Shown here piece by piece: positions 12,947-28,948 of a DNA stretch of 64,000 nucleotides (position 1 is its first letter; each line of letters starts with the position of its first letter). Location of the stretch: contig OX485803.1 of the NCBI GenBank assembly GCA_950295325.1, positions 57,739,554 to 57,803,553 of the forward strand. The letters are read 5' to 3'. Source of the DNA: Polytrichum commune (Eukaryota; Streptophyta; Polytrichopsida; Polytrichales; Polytrichaceae). The notes below the pieces were generated by a model. It was not told where the DNA came from. It saw only the letters and a program-made list of their open reading frames with translations, and did not search any database. A program made the position numbers and the translations under genes.

Positions 12947-13393
12947 AAGGTAGACAAACCCATTTCCATCACCCTTTACGAAACTTCACACAAGTGTAGT
13001 ACAAGTGTGATACTGGAGAGATTTTTCACAAGTTTGGAAATAGAAATCACAACGTTTAACAACAAAATCATAATTTATCTCCAAGTCTTATAATACCGTA
13101 AATTTTCAAAGGTAAGATTCTCTCCTACCCCATATTCATAACAGAGGATGACTTGTTTTCGAAAACTAGGAGACGTGAACTTAAGTACAATTAGTGTCAT
13201 TTCAAGGAACCCAAATCCATGCCCTTTTAGCTTACATTTTCCAACACACCGAATGTGACAATGACATGTGCGATTCTTCAAGGCTTTTTCCATCCCGTTA
13301 GAAAATGATGGCTGCATGTGTGGAACTTAACGGCTTTAGGGACTCTATGTAATAAGATTGGGGGGGGGTATCGGAAATGGGTATGTCTACCAT
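12947..13393 (-). mobile_element. MITE family A, copy 3 (inverted)
   Basis: Ends AAGGTAGACAAACCCATTTCC-like at left (first 20 bases matched) and GAAATGGGTATGTCTACC at right form the inverted ends. The poly-C tract of copies 1 and 2 appears here as a G run near 13361, confirming opposite orientation. Confidence 0.65.
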
Positions 13394-15270
13394 ATCCTTG
13401 CCATAGAGGTTTATCTTTATCCATTTGTTGCCATGAAGCGTATATAATACCACCTACTAATTTATACTAACACACTCATCATGTGTTTTGAAACTAACTC
13501 ATGATCGAGCTAATTCAAATTTTTTTTTGACAATAACCAGTGAAAGCAAGGAAATGGCACAGATACACAAATTTGTCCCTTGAAACATTTGCACCTTGCC
13601 ATAATCAGATAGATCTCTTGACATTCGCAATGATGCTACCTCTACTAGGATTCTGGGGCCTAGAACATTGGCTACAACACACTTGATGTTTAGCATGGGT
13701 CATCATTGCGATATGACCCCATTTACATGTGTCAAGTCCAATCTACAATGGTCAAATATTGGACTCGATGCATGTAAATGGGATCATGTTGCAACGATCG
13801 CCTATGTCAAATGGGAAGTGTTCGAGGACCATGTTTTCACAATTTAACATCATTTGACATGTCTTATTTGGTAAATGGTAGAATCATCGAACACCAATAC
13901 CCCCCCCCCCCTTCACCACCTTGCACGCTTTTCTCTCATGGGAACCCTTCTATAGTATCCTATTATTGAACTTGGTCCCTAGAGTTTGGCACAAAGTTTA
14001 TATGTAACTTAAACTAAACCTTGGTCTAGTCCAAAACCACGCCACACTGACTTGCATGATAGGATGCTCTGATAGAATGTACAAAGTCAATCATATTAAT
14101 ATACAAAACAAATTTCATCAAATTTTCATTACTCTAATGTACATTAGAGTACATTAGAGTACACTAGTGTGCACTTGTTGAACTTCTGTGCTTGTTGTAG
14201 GATGTCGGTTCACAACACCTACTAGGGGGAGGGGGCAAGAGGGAATTATCACATGAGCATTCCTCACATTCATCCAACATGACAGCCATGAAATGGCATG
14301 CAAACCATAGGTTTTCTTTTTAAAAATCACCAAAATTAGTGCCATAGACCCTAAATTAGTCTAGTCCATGTCAATTGAGATGGAACAGCCACAAACCTAC
14401 AGGGGGTCAAGTTTTTTTTTATGATGGATGGATGAGAGGTACATTGTGTATGTGATAATTCCCTTTCATTGGGAGAAGGGGGGGGGGCGGTAGGAAACAT
14501 GTCCCTCCCAATGGTGTTGTGAATTCATTAGAATGGAATTCCAGTAGACTACCATAGAGGGCTCTCTATTTCGATATTAATTAAATACTTTTCCCCCAAA
14601 TTTTGCCACATGTCAATGCTACACTAGTTGAGATCCTCTTGAACCCCACATGGAAAATACATTTTGACACAAACAAAGATGAAATAGAGAGTCTCTCACA
14701 CTGGACCGAGGGTCTCTTTGTCTGAACTAGAAAACATGGAGACATACAATGTTTCTTTGTAATGTTGTTCACCCTAAGGAATTCCGGGTGTGGGGTGTAA
14801 CCTCTTCTCAATGGAAACTTGACAAAGGAATTCAATGACTCTTGAAACGAGTATAGTGTGGCCTTCTAATGAAGCGAATGTGTGCACGTAAAATACTACT
14901 ATTTTGGAATTTTCTTGGTATCCTTATCACGGTGACTAAGTATTTGAGATACCACCTACTTTGAGTGGGATGTCCTTGAAGAATGAGAGTGATGGTGCAT
15001 GGTAGTGTGGTACAACATTTGATAGTCCATGGAAAGGGTCAAAACACACACATAGCCCTCATATGACAAAGCAATGTCCGGAGAGATTTTTAGGCTTAAT
15101 TGGTTGAGATCCAAGTGTTTCCAAGTAAACCGGTCACATCTTGACATCTTTTGATTTTTCTTTATTGATTTGAGGTATATTCTCTAAGTTTCTCTAAAAT
15201 AGTCCGCAATTCTCATGTAGTCTAGAACTTCAACCGGTTATTTCTCAAACTCAATCAATGCATCTTCAAT

Positions 15271-15640
15271 TAGGGTAGAGGCACCCATAACTGATCATCT
15301 AAGAGATTATGTGCCAAGTTTGGAGAAGTATAAGGCGGTGTAAAACTTTTTTACGTAGGAGGATAGAATTTTTTTGAATAGGAGCACCGCAAATTTTTCA
15401 GTACTTTTATTCCTTGGATTGAAATTACTATGGATTTTGGAAGTCAAAAGTTGGCCCAAACATATTACCAATGTTTAGAGTCTACCATAACCGCTCATTT
15501 AAACCACTCATTCCTCCTCACTTTAGCACTCAAAATCAGGACATGTATCATGGCATAATTGGTCCTAGCTTGATTGAAATTTACACTACCCTAAAGATTG
15601 CCGATGGGACCCTAGTCAAGAATAGGTGCCTCTACTATAG
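15271..15640 (+). repeat. Direct repeat copy 1 (partner 17247-17641)
   Basis: About 370 bp conserved in order with 17247-17641: GAAGTATAAGGCGGTG, AAAGTTGGCCC.AACATA, CATAACCGCTCATTT and GACATGT.TCATGGC blocks. Next to it, 15712-15765 is related in inverted orientation to 17185-17240 (blocks around GGTGGAGAAGT and ACCGGTC), suggesting two copies of one larger element with inverted ends. Confidence 0.65.
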
Positions 15641-15900
15641 TGATCAATTCTTGCCATTCATAGTGATAAAGGTTTCCTCCCATGCTTGAGGTAAGCACAT
15701 GTGACACTTAGGGCCACTTTACACTATGGTGGAGAAGTCTACCGGTCATGAATTCTAGGGGAATTCTGAAGTTTGATTGGCCGAGAGTGACACTCTTGTC
15801 CGGTGGTGGTTTACACTATAACAAAGACTCCTTTGGTGAAGAACTTTGTACATGGATGAAAATATGACACGGTTGCCAATGTGGGGACATTTTTTTAAAA

Positions 15901-15980
15901 GGGGAGTCCTCCGGAGGTCAAGTTTCTTGGGCAACCTCAAAGCCTCGGACAAGAAACTTGGCCTCCGGAGAACTCCAACT
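15901..15980. repeat. Foldback (hairpin) repeat
   Basis: Arms GGAGTCCTCCGGAGGTCAAG / TTTCTTG and CAAGAAACTTGGCCTCCGGA / GAACTCC are near-perfect reverse complements around a loop of about 20 bp. This explains mirrored open frames on the two strands here. Likely a foldback MITE core. Confidence 0.65.
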
Positions 15981-17246
15981 TCAATAAAATATTTTTTCCT
16001 TAGAGAGATCTTTGCACTATTGTTCTCCCTCTTTAGTATGACAATTTTGGGAAACACAAAAAATCGTATTATCAAGGTGTCGTCTTCTCATTAATATGGC
16101 AAGTGGCGTAAAGTTGTCATGTTATTGAGGAAATTCGAAAACATAAGTAATGTGAGCTTAAAAATATTTACAACGAGTTTAAGCAATATAGATGGTATGA
16201 AATAATAACTTATAACTACAAAAAAATACAGATATTCTTAAAAACTCTTGAAATAAGAGTTCAAAGATATTTGGTGTTGCCTACCCAAGTTAACAATTGT
16301 CATCTTATCTAAATTCCCAACTAACTTTTGGAAACTTATAATTTCATTAACACCAAAATATAAAGAGCTCTCTAATAAGAAACTAGACAACAATGATGCA
16401 TGACATTTAGTATCAAAAAACTGGTGATACTATATCACCCATGTACAAGGCAACATACTAGGTAGGAGGCCATTCTCACCCTAACCATGTCCATTCTACA
16501 CTAGTAAGTTAAACCCTAATTATCGTTAAGTTCCCAACAACGAGTGAAGTTCCCAAGTAGTTCCCAAGTGAAAATGGATGTATTTTAGATGCCCATAATA
16601 TAGATGAAAGGAATTCTAGCATTAACTACCTATTTAATATGACAAAACAGAGATTCTAGATGTCACATTATCCAGTGTTGTAGTCATATAAAAGAGGAAG
16701 TTTTGAACTAAAAATTTTGGTCTTGCAAAAATCTGTTGTAATATCGAGGGTGTCATATAAATGAGTGTTGTGTTAAGGAGGTTAGACTGTACCAACATGT
16801 AATTTCTTTTTAAATAAATAAGAAAATAATGTTACCTACTTATTTAATGTAATTTGGATGTATTATAGAGGTGGAACATTTTCAAATAAATTCCTGTCAT
16901 GAAAGGATTTCTAAATTATTTCCATATATATATATATATGTAATTATATATATATAATTTAATATAATTTAAAAAAAATCAATACATTGGTCATTTAGGG
17001 TGTAAGGTTTCTACTATGGCAATGACCATTTTGTGAAGTAGTCCGGTGGAATTATGCTCTTGATGAAGTTGTCCAATACACTTCTCCTCTAGGTGGTTCC
17101 ACTACAGCCAGTCAAGACTTACTAAGGCATTTTTTGGTTGTCTTTTCATCTTCTCCGGTATACCATCCCTCACCTCAAATAACTATGTCTTGGGCTAGAA
17201 TTCTTGACCGACCGGTGCACTTCTCCACCGTAGTGTAAAGCAACCC

Positions 17247-17641
17247 TTAGAGTAGAGGCACATATAGCCAATCACTTAATAAATTATGTGCCAAACCTTG
17301 AGAAGTATAAGGCGGTGCAAATTTTTCCCATGTAGGAAGATAGAAATCAAGAGGATTGCAAATTTTTTGTAATTTTATTGCTCAAATTGAAATTAATATG
17401 AATTTCCGAAGCCAAAGTTGGCCCGAACATACCACCAATGTCCAAAGTTTGCCTTAACCGCTCATTTTCACGGCTCATTCCTTCTCACGTTAGCACTCAA
17501 AACTAAGACATGTGTCATGGCCACCATTGGTTTCGACTTGATCAAAATTCAATCCCAACCTGGTTAAAATGAAATCCCAGCCTTATCAAAATTCCAGTAC
17601 CCTATAAATTGCGGATGGGATCCTAATCAGAATAGACGCTC
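17247..17641 (+). repeat. Direct repeat copy 2 (partner 15271-15640)
   Basis: Second copy of the 370-bp repeat, diverged by substitutions and small indels, about 2 kb downstream of the first in the same orientation. Confidence 0.65.
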
Positions 17642-19209
17642 CTATAAAAAGATGGCTTGGGATTTGTAGCAACCATGTTAGTGGGGTTCAGTAAACACTT
17701 GGCTTCTTGTTTGTGGGTGATTCATCCCAACTTGATTTCATTGCTCTAGACTAGTTTGGGGTCATCACAAACTGCTAAGAACAAAAACTATTATGCAAAT
17801 TGTTTGTTGGAAATAGATCATAATTTATTGATCATTGTTGAGGCGATTGTATTATTAGCTCCTAAGTAGTGCCAGATTAGACTTTTATGAATTCATTTAG
17901 TACATCAAATCATGAAATCAATTACATTATAGTACACCACTAGATGTCATTTATGGTAATGCTTACAATTTACCAACCTTTTGGAATTTGTGATGCTAAT
18001 TTTCGGGTCATATCCACTATAAAAGGGAAATCACATACCTAGTCATGCTCAGTATGGTAAGATATACTACTTATCAACTGACACTAAGGTAGAGGGTGCT
18101 TAAACCAACCCTTGGTTGATTTAACCTAGTTATGAAGTCTACGTGAATTAGTGGTATGCATGATTGGCTTAGACATGGTAGGAAAAGAAATTCAAAGAAA
18201 TTGCACATTCTATGAATATGCTACAATTTTTTGAATTCATTTACCTCTACCTCCTCAACTTTATAGACTCACATATTTTCCATTGCAAATGGCTCCTAGT
18301 CCATCCTGACACTCGCTCAAAACTACCTAGTTTTTCGTCCAAAACTTTCTCCACACTAAAACTAACACTCCACCCAATAAACAATTGATCCCGTTATAGA
18401 TTTTCCATTCTTAATTCAAATAAAACACTAAAGTTACACACATGTAGCTATGCCTACACCAACATCACAGTCTCTTAAATATCACACCATGCTTTGCGCC
18501 AAAGACAGTTGGAACAATAAAGGTGTGGTCCAATTACAAGGATTAGGAGGCATGCATAGGATAGGATGAGCTTTACAAAGATAGCACCCTTTGCCTCAAT
18601 GGCAATATTTGGTGTAGGGCAACATGAGGATGAGTTTAGGGAGCCTTTGCAACATCATTGACATTTTCCACTCCTTGCTTGCCACAACATTTGCTAAGGT
18701 AGGTACACCCTAAAACCGACACACAAGGTATGCATGTGTTAATTGGCTACTTTTTTGAATTGAGTACCCATATTGGTTGGTGTGTAGATAGGTGGGGATC
18801 AAAGAACAAACACGATAAAAACACATGTTCAAAAAAAAAAAATTGGACTTTGTCTTCAAACTTTAATAATCACTTGACATTCAATAGTGAACACAATCGG
18901 GAGGACCTATATATTCAATTAAGGAATAAACAAACATACACTTTTGATAACCATAAGTTGATCAAGAGATATCCGATTTCCAATCTGATTGTTGCTAATG
19001 CAATACAAGTTTCATCGTGTAAACCTAACCAGTAGAATAAGTTTGAAGAACATGAAAAACAAATTGAATGACAGCCACATACCTTAACCTAAAACCAAAA
19101 CTATGGACCACGATCATACATTTGAATCCCAGAAATGTAAAATTGCGGTGCATGGCATGGGCTTTTGGATTGATGTCGGTTTTGGGTAATTGACTTCCAC
19201 TGTTTAACT

Positions 19210-20060
19210 TTGATTGGTATTTATCAAGCTACCAATGATACAGATGGCTTCCTTAGAAGAGAGACTGATATCCCAATTTCAGAGAGTATGAGGGTCCTCA
19301 AATTGTCCTACAATCCTGATGTAAGACCCATACATAAGTTATACTTGGTGTACTTTTGCTGCTTCATGGAGAAGAGGGGTATAGACAAGACAGTACTGTT
19401 ACAAATCACTTTCACGATTTTCCCTTTATAGGCCAACTAAGAAAGTCACAATAGTGTTGTTTTACAAAGTAAGGAAGAGTCTAGAGATGCCATTTTGAAT
19501 GTACCAACTTCGAATCTGGCCACTGCGAAAGGACTGAAGAATCCCTCAAAGTTAGGAAACCTAACTTGAACTTCAGAAGATTATCATGTGAGTATAACCA
19601 CATAGTTTAATTTCATAATACAAACTTCTAACCATCAAGAGCATCCAGGGGGACAGGTTATTAAAGATAGTCATATTTTTGTTTCACAGGTCAATGAATG
19701 TGACAACAGTGACTGAGAAACCTGTGCACCCTTTGGATTTGGTGCCACTCTTTCAGTTTTCAAAAATAAGCATCAGCCATGAACAGATCGTCATGAATTG
19801 CTTTTGGTGTCAGGCCTTATCTTTATTCAATCTCAAACCAAGTGTACACAGTGGCCTCCCACTCAGATTGTATGCATTGCTGTAGTCATATACCCTTTCA
19901 AAGACTGAACAGCAACAGGTCTCTTGATTCCTCCATGGCCCTTCGGCTTCAAGAAATCGAATAGTACAAAGTCCCTTGAGTTGCCTCAATGAGCTAACGC
20001 TTCTTCAAAATTGCTTCGCAACTAGAGGTTTCCCACTGAAAACTCTGCCAAAATATGGTA
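19210..20060 (+). pseudogene. Possible decayed NLR (NB-ARC/LRR) fragment
   Basis: Two separated pieces recall plant NLR immune receptors. Around 19285-19400 the frame reads SMRVLKLSYNP then KLYLVYFCCF, resembling the L.LSY.......CF.YC motif of the ARC2 region. Around 19975-20050 another frame reads LNELTLLQNC then GFPLKTLPKYG, leucine-rich-repeat-like. The pieces are in different frames with stops between them, so no intact protein is encoded. Motif resemblance is weak and judged by eye. Confidence 0.3.
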
Positions 20061-20269
20061 TAGAGATTCACATCCACTTTGAGATGACAATACTGCCTAA
20101 CCCTGCCATGTCCATGAGGTCGTAATTTGGAGATATTTAGTTCCTAAACGCCCAATCATAAGGACACTCGAGGTCACCCATCTGCTGGTGACATTGTAAA
20201 ACACAACCTTGCTCTAGGTCTTTTGTAGCGAATTGTCAGAAAAGGCAGAGATATGGTGAACAGAGGACC

Positions 20270-25237
<4,968 letters not shown>

Positions 25238-25248
25238 CACAACAATCT

Positions 25249-25965
25249 GCACAACCAAAAGATTGGGGTTTAAAATACCAAAACTTGAAGCAATCGAGTT
25301 CCCTCAGCCCTAAAACACTGGAATTCAGTAATCCTCAGAAATATAAGCAAGTAACATTGCAATTCTCAATGCTCTGGCCTAGGGTCTTGGCAGCCAGACT
25401 TTCATTTATATCCCTAACGTTGAGTATTCGAGTTCCCTCGACCTAGATCAGTAATCCTTACAGTGTGAGAAAATAACAAAGCAATCCTCAATGCTCCGGC
25501 CTAGGGTTTGGGTTTTAGGCAGTCCGCGAGGACGCTGACCACCATGCAGCTATGCATTTCTTAAAGATATTACTCACATTCTACCACTTTCCTGTCACCA
25601 GAAAAATATCACAATCTCACAAACAGAACTGCAATATGAATTACTCTGAGCTTGGCAACCGCAGACTCCCGTTTAGTAATATCAAACCTTGAGTATTCAA
25701 GTTCCCTCGACCTAAAAACACTGGAATGCAGTAATCTCCAAAATGTAGAAAAATAACAAAAGCAATTCTTATTGCTCCGGCGTGGGGTTTAGGGTTTAAG
25801 GCAGTCCAACATGCAGCAATAATGTTCTTGAAGAAATCACTCGCATTCTTCCACTTTCCTGTCACCAGAAGAAAATGGCAATCACGCTAAACAGAACCGC
25901 AATACGAATTACTATGAGCTTGGCATCCGCAAGCTTCCATCACGGATTTCATTGCGGAGCTCACC
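25249..25965 (-). other. Probable 5'-UTR intron of ADSL with tandem repeats
   Basis: The acceptor TTGGTTGTGCAG (ending at 25247-25249) precedes the lyase ATG, and a matching donor CCAG/GTGAGC is found near 25965. An alternative donor TTTT/GTAAGC lies near 26207. Inside are three diverged direct copies (starting about 25288, 25421 and 25690) with TCGAGTTCCCTCGACCTA, CACTGGAATTCAGTAATC and CAATGCTCCGGCCTAGGGTT blocks; copy 1 is shorter than the others. Confidence 0.5.
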
Positions 25966-26198
25966 TGGATTGCGATGATTGCGAGAATCAACGAACACCT
26001 TCCCGATAAAAAGCTAAAAGCCAAAACAATTCCCTTCTCGCAGCCTTAGAGATACAATTTCTCACTCCGCCGCGTATACCGAAATGCGAAAATGCGACAC
26101 AGAATAGACACAGGAGGCAGCTGCGCCCATTCAGCACAGAAAGGATCTGCGAAAGACAGAAATGAAAGCAGGGAAATTACACAGTAGGGAGGTGGAGC

Positions 26199-26351
26199 TT
26201 ACAAAAGCTGGGTTTTGTAGGTGATAGAATTTGCGAGCTCAGCAATCGAGACGGCGATAGCGATAGCGGCGCCGATGGCGGCAACTCGGAAGACAAAAAA
26301 GGATTCAGTGCAATCCTCCAAGGTGGAGAAGGCTACCCCTGTGAGTTTCAT
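26199..26351 (-). other. Small hydrophobic ORF upstream of ADSL
   Basis: A minus frame of 50 residues with a helix VFRVAAIGAAIAIAVSIAEL. Codons such as GCC, ATC and GGC favour the minus reading over the plus reading of the same DNA. It ends at TAA overlapping a possible donor (GTAAGC), so it may be a leader exon or upstream ORF of the lyase transcript rather than its own gene. No family recognised. Confidence 0.25.
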
Positions 26352-26451
26352 CGATTGGATGGATGAATTTCTAGAGGCCGGGCCAATTCGTTGTGTAAGA
26401 GGCTTCAAATTCTCACTTGTGATTGGTCAAAAGGCTGAAATCGGTCCCAAC

Positions 26452-26886
26452 TCCTTTACACCTAGAGGCTGGGTCGATTTGGTGGTATGATTTTTTTAAT
26501 CAAAAAATGCATGGTCTGACACGGTCCGAGCTCATTGAATTGGGTGCACCCAAAATGACAGGCCAATTCTTGGCCTCGGGACCAATGTCACATTTCAATT
26601 AAAAAACTTATTTCACTAAAATACGATTTTTTTAGCGAACCATATCCATTGGATTATGTGGAAATATGAACGGCTCTATGCTAGATTATGGTGCATCCGT
26701 TGGATTATGCTAGATTTATTGAATCGGCCTAGCTTCTTGGTCCTAAGGCCTTTACATATGGGAAATTTGGCCCCCATTATAATCTTATTATAATGTGTAG
26801 TTGAGGCATGCCTCCAACCCAAAAGGGGTTGTAATTTCATGCAATCGGCCTCAAGGGGAATTGGCCGGGCCTCTAGGTGTAAAGCG
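26452..26886. mobile_element. MITE, about 435 bp
   Basis: The left end CCTTTACACCTAGAGGCTGG and the right end, read in reverse complement as CTTTACACCTAGAGGCCCGG, are matching inverted repeats, followed by CCAATT/CGATTT-type sequence. A third related block GAGGCCGGGCCAATTC lies just outside at 26371. No coding sequence. Confidence 0.55.
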
Positions 26887-28259
26887 GCCCTTAAAGGTAG
26901 GTGGGCACTTTTAGCTCAGCACTAACTTCTTGTAAGGGGCGAAACATTGAATTAGTGTGAGATGATTAGCAAATCCAAATCATGCTTGTAGCCAATTCTC
27001 TCATAGTTTTTGGAGCTCATATGAATGTATGATTCATTGTCAAAACAAAGAATCTATTTTTAATGAGATGATCATATAGGTCTTTTCCAATGAAGGACGC
27101 ATAACCAACAAGAGGAGAATGGTAGTTGCAAGAGTTGCGAGTCATCCACCTACTCAAGCTAGTCATAATTGATCAGTTCATGAACATAATATGAGAATTG
27201 TGTCTACGCGAATGCAACATTGCAATGAGTTCTAGAAACCCTTAAGCTTTTGGACAGGTTAATACTTGTGTTGATTATTGAGCTTAGAGTGACTACTTTT
27301 TTGAGCTCGTCATCCTAATTCTTTTGACACACATGTCTTTTTTGGTGTCCGTTAGATCCAAACCTAACCACACATCACTCAAATACAAGTGTTCGTTTAA
27401 GATAATAATAATTGACAGGCCTTCGTTAGTAGATATTTATGTGGTCCGAGCCATATTTCTATACGCTTTTGATATAAGATGGTTTGGTATAGAAACCAAA
27501 GAGGAAGAACAAAAAACGTAACTTAGTATAGTTACAAATTAAGACTATATTACAAGGATAATATCACAAAGAAAGCAAGAAGAAAAACAAACATTGAGGA
27601 TTTGGCCAACATGAATCTGACCCCGTTGGCTCTACTTTGTTCAAGAATCCCCTTGGTAACGAGTAGAGTTACTGCCTACTTTGTGATAGGTGGGCCATGC
27701 TTTTAAGTAATAAGTATTGGTAGGGAGTCATGGGGATTTTATCCCTATGGGGAAGTACATGTATTTGTTTGGTGTCTAATATTCATTTGTTTAAGACAAG
27801 GCACATAAGGTATTCTATAGTTATCTTGGTGTATATTACTCATGGCTTGTTTGATTAAAAACTTGAGTATGTGTGGGCTTTTGAGTTCTTCGAGGTTTTT
27901 GGTATGGATGGCTCCTCTTGCTCCCACAATTACTCCTTTGGTAAGATGAATTCATAGAAGTGCAAACTCAATTTCATGATTTTACAAACCAATTTAGCAA
28001 TAGGTTCTACCAATTTCATTAGAAACACTGAAACCAAGTTCATTATGAAGACCACCAATTCAACTTGAACTTCAACTAATTTCACTACATGTTGTGAACA
28101 ACTTCATGATTTGGTACCCATATTCGCAACTTCACAAAATCAATTTCTTGAACCATATAACTTTATTTTACAAAGCAGAGTACATCATGTATAAAATTCT
28201 CCTAATCGCTCCCTACGACTAGCTCTACCAAAATTACTATTGACCTCTATCATCCAACG
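26887..28259. other. Gene-free AT-rich spacer
   Basis: No gene or clear element. A block at 27100-27190 resembles 9290-9370 (both with ATAACCAA.AAGAGGAGA and TCATCCAC-type sequence), so a diverged dispersed repeat is probably present. Confidence 0.5.
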
Positions 28260-28680
28260 CCATCATTAATGTGACCTAATAATGTTCGATGATTTTGGAG
28301 ATCATTCCCTTGGACACGGCTTTTGATGTGTCCAAATATCCATTGCATCATTGAGAAATGGACTATATGATGGCAATCAGAAGTAGATAAGTCCAACATC
28401 TTCAATGTATTTCATGAGATATGTGAAATGGGACAGTGTCCATGAGGACGAACCTTTGTCTATCAAGGCTAGGAATGACCTTGGTCTAAATGAATTCCAA
28501 GAATTTGTTTGTATTGTAGGCACCAAGTGTGATATTGTATGCAATGACTCTTTCACGACCAATTGCAACCACCAAAGATAAATATTCAACCTCTTTGAAT
28601 TGGACAAATCTGTTGGCATTTTTGTCCTTGACAAGCCCTTCCAAATCAATGTGTCAGATGTGAATTGAAACCGACCTCAT
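28260..28680 (-). pseudogene. Decayed Tc1/mariner-like (DDE_3) transposase fragment
   Basis: A minus frame reads VVAIGRERVIAYNITLGAYN, then KFLEF, a stop, TKVIPSLDRQRFVLMDTVPF, HISHEI, further stops, and IYSPFLNDAMDIW. This order (beta strands, VLMDN.PFH, YSPFLNPIE) is typical of DDE_3 (Tc1/IS630-type) transposases: the Asp of LMD is the second catalytic residue, and SPFLN(P)xE would carry the third acid. Here PIE has become DAM and several stops interrupt the frame, so it is dead. Only the middle and end of the catalytic domain remain. Confidence 0.6.
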
Positions 28681-28777
28681 CCCCATATAAATCAATCATA
28701 CTGCAGGGCCACTTTGCATGCTCTTTAATGCATTCTTCATCGTTAATCATTTGGTTTGTAGCGCATCAACTTGAGGG

Positions 28778-28948
28778 TAAATGTAGCTTGACTTCAAATG
28801 GGTTTTGAAACACAACTAATAGGTACAAGGTGAGGGAATTGAAAAGCCTCTCTATTAACCAATGTCAACTAAATGAAGCTTTTCAATTCCCTCACCTTGT
28901 ACCTATTAGTTGTGTTTCAAAATCCATTTTGAAGTCAAGCTACATTTA
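28778..28948. repeat. Long near-perfect hairpin, 70-bp arms
   Basis: The left arm 28778-28847 and right arm 28878-28948 are reverse complements with only two or three differences, separated by a 30-bp loop. Arms contain GGTACAAGGTGAGGGAATTG. It could be a foldback MITE or, if transcribed, a precursor of small RNAs. No promoter is evident. Confidence 0.8.

Larger units (their letters stand above)
9246..19209. other. Gene-free spacer rich in MITEs and duplicated repeats
   Basis: I see no gene in this roughly 10-kb AT-rich stretch; open frames are short and overlap repeats. It holds MITE family A copies, a 250-bp repeat shared with 29935-30188, a foldback near 15901-15980, a 370-bp direct duplication (15271-15640 and 17247-17641), and another pogo-like end AGGTTAGACTGTA near 16778. 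An imperfect inverted repeat at about 13700-13800 surrounds CCCATTTACATG. Confidence 0.6.

Noticed and set aside
26221-26490. Plus frame MAATRKTKKDSVQSSKVEKA as a gene divergent from ADSL
   Set aside because: Codon choice favours the minus reading, and the frame runs into a MITE.
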